This document shows, one piece after another, positions 26,259 through 34,135 of a DNA stretch of 54,362 nucleotides. The stretch comes from Desulfobulbus sp. (lineage in GTDB: Bacteria; Desulfobacterota; Desulfobulbia; Desulfobulbales; Desulfobulbaceae), in contig NZ_JAVBXR010000027.1 of NCBI RefSeq assembly GCF_030824455.1, positions 1 to 54,362 of the forward strand, given 5' to 3'. The notes beneath the pieces were generated by a model. It saw only the letters and a list, made by a program, of their open reading frames with translations. It was not told the origin of the DNA and searched no databases. A program made the position numbers and the translations under genes. The stretch's first letter is position 1. Each line of letters starts with the position of its first letter.

Positions 26259-26274
26259 AAGGAGTAACGCCATC
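26259..26274 (+). promoter_or_regulatory. Ribosome binding site placing an AUC start for rnfD
   Basis: AAGGAG, then a seven-base spacer, is followed by ATC at 26272-26274, which is in frame with rnfD. No ATG or GTG occupies that position. The next candidate, TTG at 26302, has no ribosome binding site. Confidence 0.6.
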
Positions 26275-27324
26275 GAAACGCAAGCGCCTGACAACCAAGC
26301 CTTGCCCCCATCTTCGAACTGGATCGTTTCCATTTCGCCGCATGTGAAGAGTGCTGAATCGGTTGAAAAAATCATGTGGACCGTGGCGGCCTGCCTGATG
26401 CCGCCGCTGATCTTGTCGGTCTTTGTCTTCGGTGTTCAAACCTTGATCATCACCGCCGTGTCGGTCGTCAGTTGCGTGGCGGTAGAAGCAATCAGCCAGA
26501 AATTGCTCGGCAAACCGATCACCATCAAGGACGGCAGCGCCGCCCTGACCGGCGTGTTGCTCGCCTTCGTTATTCCGCCGGGTGTTTCCTGGCTGCTGCC
26601 GGTCCTCGGTGCGGTCATGGCGATATACATCGGCAAACACCTGCTGGGAGGACTGGGCTACAACATTTTCAACCCTGCCTTGCTGGGGCGGGCCTTTCTA
26701 CTGGCCACCTTTCCGGTGGCGATGACGTCGGCCTGGTTGCCCCCGCTGAAAAACCTGGCGATTTTCAGTCGCCTCGGCCCTGCTGCGGACGCCATTACCG
26801 CAGCCACTCCGCTGGCGGTATTGAAGGCGCAGGGCATGGCCGGATTCCTCGAGACCTTCGGTTCCGGCAGCAGCCTGTACGCCACTTTCTTCGTAGGCTG
26901 GCGGCCCGGCTGCATTGGCGAAACCTCCGGTCTCCTCTTGCTGCTCGGCGGTCTCTATTTGATGTACAGGGGGTATATCAGCTGGCATATCCCGGTTTCG
27001 GTTCTCGGCACGATTGCGGCGTTGTCCTGGATTTTCGGCGGCAAGGCATTATGTGCCGGCGATCCGCTGCTGGCTGTGCTGTCCGGCGGCGCAATCCTGG
27101 GCGCTGTTTATATGGCCAACGATTATGTCACTTCGCCAACCAATAAAATCTCGCAATTGCTCTATGGGGTTGGGATCGGCGCGCTGACCGTGCTGATCCG
27201 GTTGAAGGGCGGTTACCCTGAAGGCATTTGTTACGCCATCCTGCTGATGAACCCGCTCAGTTCGGTGTTGGACGGTTGGTTCAAGCCCAAGCGGTTCGCA
27301 TTGCCGATGGAAGGTGACCAATGA
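26272..27324 (+). CDS. rnfD: Rnf complex membrane subunit RnfD
   Basis: A roughly 350-residue integral membrane flavoprotein subunit. It has about ten hydrophobic segments, for example the one starting VAACLMPPLILSVFVFGV and AVMAIYIGKHLLGGLGYN. Family motifs include IVSISPHVKSAESVEKIMW near the start and the covalent FMN attachment region with its Thr (AITAATPLAVLK, matching the S/T-G-A-T/T-P-L context). The likely start is an AUC codon at 26272 behind a strong AAGGAG; a TTG at 26302 would give 340 residues and still keeps the conserved core. The stop overlaps the rnfG start (ATGA). Confidence 0.9.
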   Translation: METQAPDNQALPPSSNWIVSISPHVKSAESVEKIMWTVAACLMPPLILSVFVFGVQTLIITAVSVVSCVAVEAISQKLLGKPITIKDGSAALTGVLLAFVIPPGVSWLLPVLGAVMAIYIGKHLLGGLGYNIFNPALLGRAFLLATFPVAMTSAWLPPLKNLAIFSRLGPAADAITAATPLAVLKAQGMAGFLETFGSGSSLYATFFVGWRPGCIGETSGLLLLLGGLYLMYRGYISWHIPVSVLGTIAALSWIFGGKALCAGDPLLAVLSGGAILGAVYMANDYVTSPTNKISQLLYGVGIGALTVLIRLKGGYPEGICYAILLMNPLSSVLDGWFKPKRFALPMEGDQ

Positions 27325-28217
27325 AAGACATCCTGAACATCGTCTTTCGTCTCACGGCGTCCTGCCTGATGGCGGCGGTGGTGATGGGGGCGACCTTTAT
27401 CTTCACCGACAAAGCCAAAAAACACAATGAACATGCCCGTGAAGAACGGACCATGTACCGCCTGCTCGGGTACGGGGAAGGCAAACCGGTCCCCTCGACC
27501 CTGGCATTGCACCAGATTTATCGCTACGTGATCACCGAACCCGGCAGGCAACTGATCGGCTACCTTGTGCCGACGACAAATGCGGGAAAAATCGGCTACA
27601 CCCTGGTTTCACTGGACCTTGAAGGCAAAATGGCCGACCGGAAAACCGTGGCCCTGGACGTCGAGCAGAGCCGGGAAAAAGAAGCACGCGACAAGGCGAT
27701 TCTCGCTGTGATCGGACCTGGAAAGGAAATCCGTTTTGCTGACCATACGATAGTCGTCACCGACAACGGCAAACGGGTTGCGTATCTGCTGGGCGGCAAG
27801 TTTCCGGGATTCAAGACCTTTATCAACGTGATGCTGGCGCTCGATCAGCAGTACACGACGCTTGGCCTGGAAGTTCTGGAAAACGAAGAGGACCCCGGCC
27901 TTGGCGCTGAGATCGAAAAAGATTATTTCAAGAATCAATTCAAGGGGCGGACTGTTGATGTGCTCAAGGGGCTGCAGGTCGTGAAGGAACCTTTGCCGGA
28001 CCAATACCGGCAAGCCCTTGAAGGGCGTCTGGCAGACGCCGACGTCTTTCGGATCATGGAACAATTCAAGGATAAAAACATCTATGCCCTGACCGGAGCA
28101 ACCATTTCGTCACGGATGCTCACCGACGGTCTAAAAGGGATGGTGGGGAAATTTGTCTACCGCCTGGACATCCTTGACCGTGTCCTCAAAGAGCAGAAAA
28201 TCGCGGTTTCGTTTTAA
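27321..28217 (+). CDS. rnfG: Rnf complex subunit RnfG (covalent FMN)
   Basis: A 298-residue subunit with one N-terminal membrane anchor (about 8-28) and a periplasmic FMN-binding domain. The flavinylation motif is LTGATISSRM near residues 255-264, where ApbE would attach FMN to the Thr of TGAT. The protein is longer than many RnfG (about 200 residues), with extra sequence between the anchor and the FMN domain (about 60-150). AAGGTG precedes an ATG that overlaps the rnfD stop. The flavin transferase gene apbE is at the end of this cluster. Confidence 0.9.
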   Translation: MKDILNIVFRLTASCLMAAVVMGATFIFTDKAKKHNEHAREERTMYRLLGYGEGKPVPSTLALHQIYRYVITEPGRQLIGYLVPTTNAGKIGYTLVSLDLEGKMADRKTVALDVEQSREKEARDKAILAVIGPGKEIRFADHTIVVTDNGKRVAYLLGGKFPGFKTFINVMLALDQQYTTLGLEVLENEEDPGLGAEIEKDYFKNQFKGRTVDVLKGLQVVKEPLPDQYRQALEGRLADADVFRIMEQFKDKNIYALTGATISSRMLTDGLKGMVGKFVYRLDILDRVLKEQKIAVSF

Positions 28218-28237
28218 CCCTTGTCGGAGGCAGTGAG

Positions 28238-28867
28238 GTGACCACATCATCAAACACCAAACCCCCCTGGGAGCTCCTCAGTCGGGGCATCCTGAGCGAG
28301 AATCCGATTTTCCGGCTGGCGCTGTCGATGTGCCCGGCAGTCGGCATCTCCACTACGGTCATGAACGGTCTGATGCTGGGCGTCGCCGTGCTTTTGGTCC
28401 AGGTCTTCTCCAGCGTGACCATCTCGCTTTTTAAAAATCAGATTCATCCCCGTATTCGCATACCAACCTACACCCTGACCATCGCCACCTGGGTGACGGT
28501 CATCGATCTGGTCATGGCGGCCTACTTGCCGGGAGCCTATGCTAAAATGGGCATTTTCATCAAGCTGATCGTTGCCTTTGCGATCATTACCATGCGACTG
28601 GAGATGTTCGCCTGCAAAGAAAATGCGACCGACTCCTTCTGGGACGGGGTGGGCATGGGGCTCGGCTTCATGGTGGGCATGGTGGTGATCGGTTTTGTCC
28701 GTGAACTTTTGGGCTCGGGCGCGATCTTGGGCTATGACGTGTTGGGGTTCAAACCCTTGCTCTTCTTCATTCTCCCGAGCGCCGGATTTTTTGTCGTCGG
28801 TTTGATGATGGCCTTCTTCAACTGGGTCGAACTGGTCTATAAGCGCAGAAAAGGGATACAGTTATGA
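28238..28867 (+). CDS. rnfE: Rnf complex membrane subunit RnfE
   Basis: A 209-residue membrane protein with about six hydrophobic helices, one of the two inverted-topology core subunits (with RnfA). Family features: NPIFRLALSMCPAVGISTTVMNGL with the conserved Cys, and RIPTYTLTIATWVTVIDLVMAA. The start is GTG, with CGGAGG seven bases upstream. The stop overlaps rnfA (TTATGA), implying coupled translation. Confidence 0.92.
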   Translation: MTTSSNTKPPWELLSRGILSENPIFRLALSMCPAVGISTTVMNGLMLGVAVLLVQVFSSVTISLFKNQIHPRIRIPTYTLTIATWVTVIDLVMAAYLPGAYAKMGIFIKLIVAFAIITMRLEMFACKENATDSFWDGVGMGLGFMVGMVVIGFVRELLGSGAILGYDVLGFKPLLFFILPSAGFFVVGLMMAFFNWVELVYKRRKGIQL

Positions 28868-29802
28868 AAATCCTAAAAATTCTTTTGTCAGCCGTTCTTC
28901 TGGCCCTGTTGTTCCTGCCCGCGTGGCTGCAGGCCACTGAATTTATCGAATCCGCCGCCTTTTCCGGCAAGAACGGCATTGCGGTCGCCTTTGCCGTGCC
29001 GGTCGACAAAGCGGCGGCCGCCGAAGCGTCCCGGTATACGGTCTTTGAAGAGAACGATCCCGACATCAAACTCAGCGTGACCTCCGCAGCGCTAGGCAGC
29101 GACGGACGCAGTCTCCAGCTGTTGTTTGCCGAACCGCTCAACAGCACGAAAACCCATGTGGTACGGGTTCAGGGGTTGGAGGGTGGTGTTGATCTCAATT
29201 TCAAGGTCGCAAAGCCCTACTTCGGGCATCTGTTTTCAATTCTTGTTGCCGCATTGGTGATCAACAACTTCGTTTTTACTAAATACTTAGGTTTGTGCGT
29301 ATTTTTTGGAACATCAAAAAGGAAGAAAACAGCGAAGGGCATGGGTGTGGTGTTCACCATTGTTATGGTGGCGTCTGCCAGCATGAGTTGGCTGTTTTAC
29401 CGGTTCACCCTGATACCGTTCCACCTCGATTTCCTCCAGATCGTTGTCTTCATCGGTCTGGTTTCCCTCACCGTGCAGGCGGTCGACACGATTCTGCGCA
29501 AGGTCAATCCTGTCCTGTTTAACTCGTTCGGCGTGTACCTGGTGCTTGTCATTGCCAACTGCGTCATTATTGCCGTGCCGCTGATCATGTCGAGCCTCAA
29601 TTATAATTTTCTTGAGACCTTCATGCTTGCCCTCGGCGCCGGCGGCGGCTTTTTGCTTGCCCTCTATCTCATGAGTTCGGTGCGGGAGCGGTTGGAACTG
29701 GCAAAAATTCCGCCGACATTTAAAGGCTTGCCCATTGCCTTTATCGTTGCCGGGCAATTCGCCTTGGCCTTTCTCGGTTTTTCCGGTTTGCAGCTGTTTT
29801 GA
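28864..29802 (+). CDS. rnfA: Rnf complex membrane subunit RnfA with an N-terminal exported Ig-like domain
   Basis: A 312-residue protein, about 120 residues longer than usual RnfA. Residues 1-23 are a signal peptide or anchor (MKILKILLSAVLLALLFLPA, WLQA). Residues about 27-112 form a beta-rich segment (FSGKNGIAVAFAVPVDKAAAAEA, then DGRSLQLLFAEPLNSTKTHVVRV) resembling SbsA/Big-type Ig-like domains. The RnfA core starts near residue 118 (FGHLFSILVAALVINNFVFTKYLGLCVFFG, conserved Cys) and has six helices. There is no Met at the core boundary and the frame is continuous, so this is a fusion, not a missed start. The extra domain would face the periplasm. Confidence 0.9.
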   Translation: MKILKILLSAVLLALLFLPAWLQATEFIESAAFSGKNGIAVAFAVPVDKAAAAEASRYTVFEENDPDIKLSVTSAALGSDGRSLQLLFAEPLNSTKTHVVRVQGLEGGVDLNFKVAKPYFGHLFSILVAALVINNFVFTKYLGLCVFFGTSKRKKTAKGMGVVFTIVMVASASMSWLFYRFTLIPFHLDFLQIVVFIGLVSLTVQAVDTILRKVNPVLFNSFGVYLVLVIANCVIIAVPLIMSSLNYNFLETFMLALGAGGGFLLALYLMSSVRERLELAKIPPTFKGLPIAFIVAGQFALAFLGFSGLQLF

Positions 29803-29849
29803 TTCGGCAAATCGAAATCGACAACAAGGATGGATAAGGGCAGAGTGCA

Positions 29850-30725
29850 ATGGATCCGCAATTACTGAAAATAGCCCTCAGCGGACTGATTCTTCTTGGC
29901 TGTATAGGCCTGTTCTTCGGCATCGGCCTGGCTCTTGCCGCCCATAAGTTTGCGGTCGAGACCAACCCGTTGATCGACAAGGTCCTGCATGCCTTGCCTT
30001 TGGCTCAATGCGGCGGCTGCGGATATCCCGGCTGCGAAGGGTATGCAATCGCAGTGGTCAACAACCCCGATGTTCCGCCGAACCTCTGTTTTCCCGGAAA
30101 AGAGGCGGTCGCCAGAGTGGTCGCGGAACTGACCGGCAAGAAGATGGTTGCAGTGGAGGACCAGATTGCGGTGGTTCGCTGCTCAAGGGTTGAGGGACGG
30201 GTCAGTCATAAACACCATTATATCGGCTTCCATTCCTGTACGGCCGCCAACCTCGGGTTCGGCGGACCGTCAAGCTGCCTGTACGCCTGCATCGGCCTGG
30301 GTGAATGCGCCGAAGCCTGTCCTTTCAACGCCATAGAAATGGTGGAGAGTTTTCCTGTTGTCAATCCCGACAAGTGTGTGAGTTGCGGCGTCTGTGTGCG
30401 CACCTGCCCGAAAAAAATCATTGAGTTGCAAACCTTGAAGGCCCGGGTGCAGGTGGCTTGCTCCTCGCAAGATTTTGGCAAGGATGTCAAGGCCGTCTGC
30501 GAAGTCGGGTGCATCGGCTGCAAGCTGTGCGTCAAGGTCTGTCCGGCAAAGGCCGTTGCGTATGTCGACAACAGGATTGCTATCGATCATAAGCGTTGCA
30601 TCGCGTATGGACCTTCTTGCGAGAACGTGTGTGTCGCCAAATGTCCCCGCGAGATTTTTCGCTACTATAAAGGACGGCCGGCTATAGCCCGAAATGTCGC
30701 TGATGGCCTGAAAATGGCCGGTTAA
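29850..30725 (+). CDS. rnfB: Rnf complex subunit RnfB (ferredoxin-type Fe-S entry subunit)
   Basis: A 291-residue subunit with an N-terminal membrane helix (about 8-31) and an Fe-S domain CGGCGYPGCEGYA...LCFPG. Two ferredoxin-type clusters follow in CIGLGECAEACP/CVSCGVCVRTCP and CIGCKLCVKVCP, plus a further Cys group, CIAYGPSCENVCVAKCP. It receives electrons from soluble ferredoxin. A weak AAGGGCAGAG precedes the ATG. It lies 47 bases after rnfA and 24 bases before apbE. Confidence 0.93.
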   Translation: MDPQLLKIALSGLILLGCIGLFFGIGLALAAHKFAVETNPLIDKVLHALPLAQCGGCGYPGCEGYAIAVVNNPDVPPNLCFPGKEAVARVVAELTGKKMVAVEDQIAVVRCSRVEGRVSHKHHYIGFHSCTAANLGFGGPSSCLYACIGLGECAEACPFNAIEMVESFPVVNPDKCVSCGVCVRTCPKKIIELQTLKARVQVACSSQDFGKDVKAVCEVGCIGCKLCVKVCPAKAVAYVDNRIAIDHKRCIAYGPSCENVCVAKCPREIFRYYKGRPAIARNVADGLKMAG

Positions 30726-30749
30726 GAAAATCAAACGAGTAAAACTGTC

Positions 30750-31787
30750 ATGAAAAATTCCCCTGCGCTGCATGATTATAAGAGAAGAACGTTTCTCAAG
30801 CTTTCCGGACTCCTGGGGTTGGGCGTCGCCACTGCGACCCTGTTGCCGTTCGAGAAGGTGGAAAGCGTATTGTTTCACAAAAACATGTACAAGGTGTCCC
30901 AGACGCGCACGGCAATGGGGACCTTGGTCAACATGACGGTCATTCATTCCTCCAGGGATGAGGCGGAAAACGCCATGGGACTTGCCTTTGCCGAGGTTGA
31001 CCGGTTGTGCGCTCTCATGACCCGTTATGGCAACCAATCGGAGATTTGCGAGTTAAACGCCGAGAATTGTCTGGAGCGGCCGGCGCCTGAAATTAGCGAG
31101 GTTGTCAATCGGTCCCTCCACTTTCATCGCGACACCAATGGGGCTTTCGATATTACCGTCGCGCCGCTTGTCAATCTGCTCCAGGAGCGATTCGCTGCCG
31201 GCAATCGACCAACAGAAGCCGACATTGACGCGGTTCTCGATTTGATAGGGTCGGAACGGTTGCGTTGGGCCAATGGTTCCATTCTCCTGCCCCAAAAAGG
31301 GATGGGGATCACCCTGGACGGCGTGGCGCCGGGGTATATTGCCGACCGAGCCGCGCAGATGCTTGCTGCAAACGGGGTTGTCAATCACCTGGTTGACGGC
31401 GGGGGGGAGATTCGAGTCAGTGGATCAGCCGCAAAGGGCGCGCCGTGGACCGTTGCCATTCAGGATCCGGCGAAAAATAAGCAATATCCCGATGTCCTCA
31501 GTCTGTGCGAGGGCGCGGTCTCAACATCCGGCAATTACGAAGTGTATTATGACAGGGAAAAGGTGTTTCACCATATCGTCAACGGTAAGACAGGGCAATC
31601 GCCGCACCTGTCGACCAGCGTCACGGTTATGGCGCCCACCGCCATGGATGCCGATATTCTCTCGACCGCTGTCTTTGTCATGGAGCCGGAGGTTGGAATA
31701 CGGTACGTCAATGCTCGGCCAGGGTATGAGTGCTTCGTTGTTGATTGTCAGGGCCGCGCAATAAAATCAAACGGTTGGCCGGCTTGA
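30750..31787 (+). CDS. apbE: FAD:protein FMN transferase, TAT-exported
   Basis: A 345-residue ApbE family protein that attaches FMN covalently to Thr in Rnf/Nqr flavosubunits in the periplasm. A twin-arginine type signal (KRRTFLKLSGLLGLGVATATLL) replaces the lipobox found in many ApbE. Family motifs: TAMGTLVNMTVI, GAFDITVAPLVNL, GITLDGVAPGYIADR, LVDGGGEIRVSG, and AVSTSGNYEVY with HHIVNGKTGQ. It sits directly after rnfB, so its targets are presumably RnfG and RnfD encoded just upstream. No clear ribosome binding site precedes the ATG. Confidence 0.93.
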   Translation: MKNSPALHDYKRRTFLKLSGLLGLGVATATLLPFEKVESVLFHKNMYKVSQTRTAMGTLVNMTVIHSSRDEAENAMGLAFAEVDRLCALMTRYGNQSEICELNAENCLERPAPEISEVVNRSLHFHRDTNGAFDITVAPLVNLLQERFAAGNRPTEADIDAVLDLIGSERLRWANGSILLPQKGMGITLDGVAPGYIADRAAQMLAANGVVNHLVDGGGEIRVSGSAAKGAPWTVAIQDPAKNKQYPDVLSLCEGAVSTSGNYEVYYDREKVFHHIVNGKTGQSPHLSTSVTVMAPTAMDADILSTAVFVMEPEVGIRYVNARPGYECFVVDCQGRAIKSNGWPA

Positions 31788-31975
31788 GAAAAGTGTGTTG
31801 GGAAAAAAAGAAGCCCGAACGGACAGTTTGACCGCAGATGCTCTGGATAGCTGGGTTGAGTCTTTCCTGTGTTTCGCTATGAAATTGTTTGGCACACAGA
31901 CGACTGAATGCGACAGAGCAAATGACTGGGAATGGGTTTACATGAATTTAAAATAAAACAAGGAGATGAGAATTG

Positions 31976-32311
31976 ATGAGCACTCAAGTGTCTGAACCTG
32001 ACAACGGCAAGCCGAGTTTCTACAAGAAGGCGAACAAAAAATATCCAGAGATTTTCAATGCGGTGGAACAACTTGGGACAACATTGCGCAAGGCTGGTCC
32101 CATCGATGAAAAGACGGCTCATTTGATCCAGTTGGCGGCGGCTGCCGCCTCAAAATCGGAAGGAGCTGTCAGTTCCCATACGCGTAGAGCCTTGCAGGCC
32201 GGAGCAAGCCCTGAGGAAATCCGTCACACCCTGCTGCTTTTGGTGTCCACCATAGGATTTCCCCAGGTTATGGCGGCCTTGTCCTGGGTTGAGGAGATTA
32301 TGGAAAAATGA
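31976..32311 (+). CDS. Carboxymuconolactone decarboxylase/AhpD-like protein lacking the Cys pair
   Basis: A 111-residue soluble helical protein of the CMD/AhpD superfamily: FNAVEQLGTTLRKAGPIDEKTAHLIQLAAAAAS, then EGAVSSHTRRALQAGASPEEIRHTLLLLVSTIGFP. Redox-active AhpD members carry CxxC-x2-H; here the sites are Ala and Ser (GAVSSH), so alkylhydroperoxidase chemistry is unlikely. AGGAG lies ten bases before the ATG at 31976; a TTG directly before it could also start. It follows the rnf cluster by about 190 bases but is probably a separate unit. Its substrate is unknown. Confidence 0.85.
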   Translation: MSTQVSEPDNGKPSFYKKANKKYPEIFNAVEQLGTTLRKAGPIDEKTAHLIQLAAAAASKSEGAVSSHTRRALQAGASPEEIRHTLLLLVSTIGFPQVMAALSWVEEIMEK

Positions 32312-32317
32312 ATTGAA

Positions 32318-32527
32318 TCAAATCGCTCTTGGGCTGCATAAGTGTTCGACATCCGGCGACAAACCGCCGCAGGAATCGCATCTGAAATGCATTGACGGCA
32401 TTTTCTCCTCACACGGCTGATCGGTGGAGGCGGCGCAAAATTTCATGTCAAAGTTGTCGCTGGTAGGGTTGCACAGTTCGTGAGGTTTGTGTGAACTCGA
32501 TCCACAGTTCATGCATGTATATTTCAT
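32318..32527 (-). CDS. Small Cys-rich, probable zinc-binding protein
   Basis: A 69-residue protein with Cys groups MKYTCMNCGSSS, PHELCNPTS, KFCAAS, RCDSCGG and EHLCSPR: two CxxC knuckles and several single Cys, with His nearby. It looks like a small zinc-ribbon or rubredoxin-like fold with internal duplication (C-x2-C ... P-x2-x-LC occurs twice). AAGGTGA lies upstream of the second ATG (32527), which is chosen over the ATG three codons earlier. It converges on the CMD gene with a 6-base gap between stops. The function is unknown. Confidence 0.7.
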   Translation of the reverse strand: MKYTCMNCGSSSHKPHELCNPTSDNFDMKFCAASTDQPCEEKMPSMHFRCDSCGGLSPDVEHLCSPRAI

Positions 32528-32743
32528 GATATTCACCTTTTGCTCGAGGGTGCTTCAGTCGGTCCATTAAAAATTGCTCCTTTCCCGCTAGGCGTGGCAG
32601 GCGCAACGTGTTCTAGTCTAGGATCAATGTAGGAATGTCATGACGTGCTGTCAATGTTCGTGCCGCCTAATTGGTTGCGGATCTTCTTGGGGATGGATGG
32701 AAAGGAAACGTGCGAAAAACACTGAAGGGTGATGGTGGCTTAA

Positions 32744-33019
32744 ATGACTAATTTATTGAATAGATATATGGGATTGCCTTTGTTTGCATGGGCGGTTGTT
32801 GTTGCAGTCGCCTTCGCTGGATGTGCCAAGCCGAATGTTTGGACAAAATCTGGGATGAATCAAGAACGGTTCGATCAGGATTTCGCAAAATGTCAGCGAG
32901 AAGCTTCGTTGTCTACCCAAACACTGCATTTCGATGGCGACACCGGGCTTGAACGATCTTTCATGCAAGAGAATATCGTGAAAAAATGCATGTACGCCAA
33001 GGGGTATGAACTCAAATAG
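32744..33019 (+). CDS. Small lipoprotein
   Basis: A 91-residue lipoprotein: the hydrophobic N-terminus ends in the lipobox AFAGCAK and is followed by about 60 polar residues with two conserved-looking Cys (FAKCQREAS, VKKCMYAKGYELK) that could form a disulfide. The arrangement resembles small outer-membrane lipoproteins of unknown role found in many proteobacteria. The ATG at 32744 or the one at 32768 could be the start; neither has a strong ribosome binding site. It is followed by a strong bidirectional terminator. Confidence 0.65.
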   Translation: MTNLLNRYMGLPLFAWAVVVAVAFAGCAKPNVWTKSGMNQERFDQDFAKCQREASLSTQTLHFDGDTGLERSFMQENIVKKCMYAKGYELK

Positions 33020-33080
33020 GAAGCAGATTTGTACGGCATCCACACCAAATGACGAGGAGTCTATAATAAACCTAAAGTTG

Positions 33081-33122
33081 AATTCACAACGCACCTGAGA
33101 AGATTCAGGTGCGTTGTGAATT
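33081..33122. terminator. Long perfect hairpin between convergent genes
   Basis: An 18-base perfect stem (33081-33098 with 33105-33122) around a six-base loop GAAGAT. It lies between the lipoprotein gene (plus) and the ferredoxin gene (minus), so it can end both transcripts. AATT at the base gives short T runs on both strands. Confidence 0.75.
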
Positions 33123-33162
33123 TGGCTGGCCGTTTCAAAATAGCCGGATACGTAAATTCGAT

Positions 33163-33345
33163 TTACTCGGTAGCGCCCGTAATAATTGCATTAAAACCAC
33201 ATTCGGCTTCGCACGAGCCGCAATCAAGACAGTCCTCAGTTATCTCATAGTAATTTTTTCCAGGAGGATGGATGATTGCATCAGCAGAACAGGCGCTTAC
33301 ACATGCGCCACAAAATTGACATTCATCAGGGTCGATCTTATGCAT
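33163..33345 (-). CDS. 2[4Fe-4S] ferredoxin
   Basis: A 60-residue bacterial-type ferredoxin with two cluster motifs, CQFCGACVSACSADAI and CLDCGSCEAECGFNAI. Each has the C-x2-C-x2-C-x3-C spacing, although the residue after the fourth Cys is not Pro. It is a low-potential one-electron carrier and a plausible partner for the Rnf complex. AAAGGAG lies upstream of the ATG at 33345; a longer in-frame start has no site. A pair of direct repeats TTGTAAATTC (33405-33414 and 33420-33429) lies about 60 bases upstream and might be an operator. Confidence 0.88.
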   Translation of the reverse strand: MHKIDPDECQFCGACVSACSADAIIHPPGKNYYEITEDCLDCGSCEAECGFNAIITGATE

Positions 33346-33604
33346 TTTTTCTCCTTTAAACGACGATAAAAATTGATGCTGACGATCTCGCAAAAAGTCA
33401 AAGCTTGTAAATTCGACCGTTGTAAATTCAGATGGTTACAAGTCCAGCAAAGGCCAAAAAACGTATTTTTTTGCGAATCCGTCATGTTCGAAAATGAAAT
33501 TTATACATTGATGTAAGGAAAAGTCAATAAGCAACATGCCGAGTCTCTATAATTTTTGGAGAAATTTTTCTGCCGGCATTGTCCCTCAAGCGAGGTTCTT
33601 ATCG

Positions 33605-33632
33605 AAACAAAAAAGCCACCCAAGGGTGGCTT
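33605..33632 (-). terminator. Rho-independent terminator of the copper operon
   Basis: On the minus strand AAGCCACCC pairs with GGGTGGCTT (33613-33632) and is followed by TTTTTTGTTT. It lies about 50 bases after the stop of the CusF-like gene, the last gene of the copper operon. Confidence 0.85.
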
Positions 33633-33678
33633 CGTTCCGTTTTCGAAAGTGGCGAAAGTCGATCACAGGCATGTTTGC

Positions 33679-34044
33679 TTATTTTTTTTCGTAATCGGAC
33701 ACTCGTGATTTGATTTCTGTTATCGTGAGATAGCCATTATTTTCTGTAGCTTTGAACAGGATTTTGTCGCCCACCTGAATGTTGTTTAACATGCTTATAT
33801 TCTTCAGCCTGAACACCATGGTCATCGGCGGCATGTTCAGGTTGGCGATCCTCTCGTGCTTTAGAGTCAATTTCCCTGCCTCTTTGTCAATTTTGCGGAC
33901 TTCCCCTTGGGTCATGTCTGCGGTTTTGTCCACTGTCTCGCTCTGCTCTTGATTTTCCTTGGCTGTTTGCGCTGCACTATCGATAACCCCACCACATACG
34001 CCAGCAAAAAGAGCAACGATCAGGATAAATGCATTTTTCTTCAT
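33679..34044 (-). CDS. CusF-like periplasmic copper-binding protein
   Basis: A 121-residue exported protein. The signal peptide (MKKNAFILIVALFAGVCGG) is followed by a linker and a CusF-like OB-fold domain (about 50-115): GEVRKIDKEAGKLTLKHERIANLNMPPMTMVFRL. The copper-site His and the two Met of PPMTM are present; the Trp of E. coli CusF (WPEMTM) is replaced by Met. AGGAGG lies before the ATG at 34044. It is the last gene of the minus-strand copper operon and would deliver Cu(I) or Ag(I) to partners in the periplasm. Confidence 0.85.
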   Translation of the reverse strand: MKKNAFILIVALFAGVCGGVIDSAAQTAKENQEQSETVDKTADMTQGEVRKIDKEAGKLTLKHERIANLNMPPMTMVFRLKNISMLNNIQVGDKILFKATENNGYLTITEIKSRVSDYEKK

Positions 34045-34135
34045 AGGCGGCCTCCTTTTCAAACAACGATTTTTTAAACGTTATAACCACAGGAAAATAC
34101 ATTGTTTCGATAATCTGGAACTCACCTGCAACACC

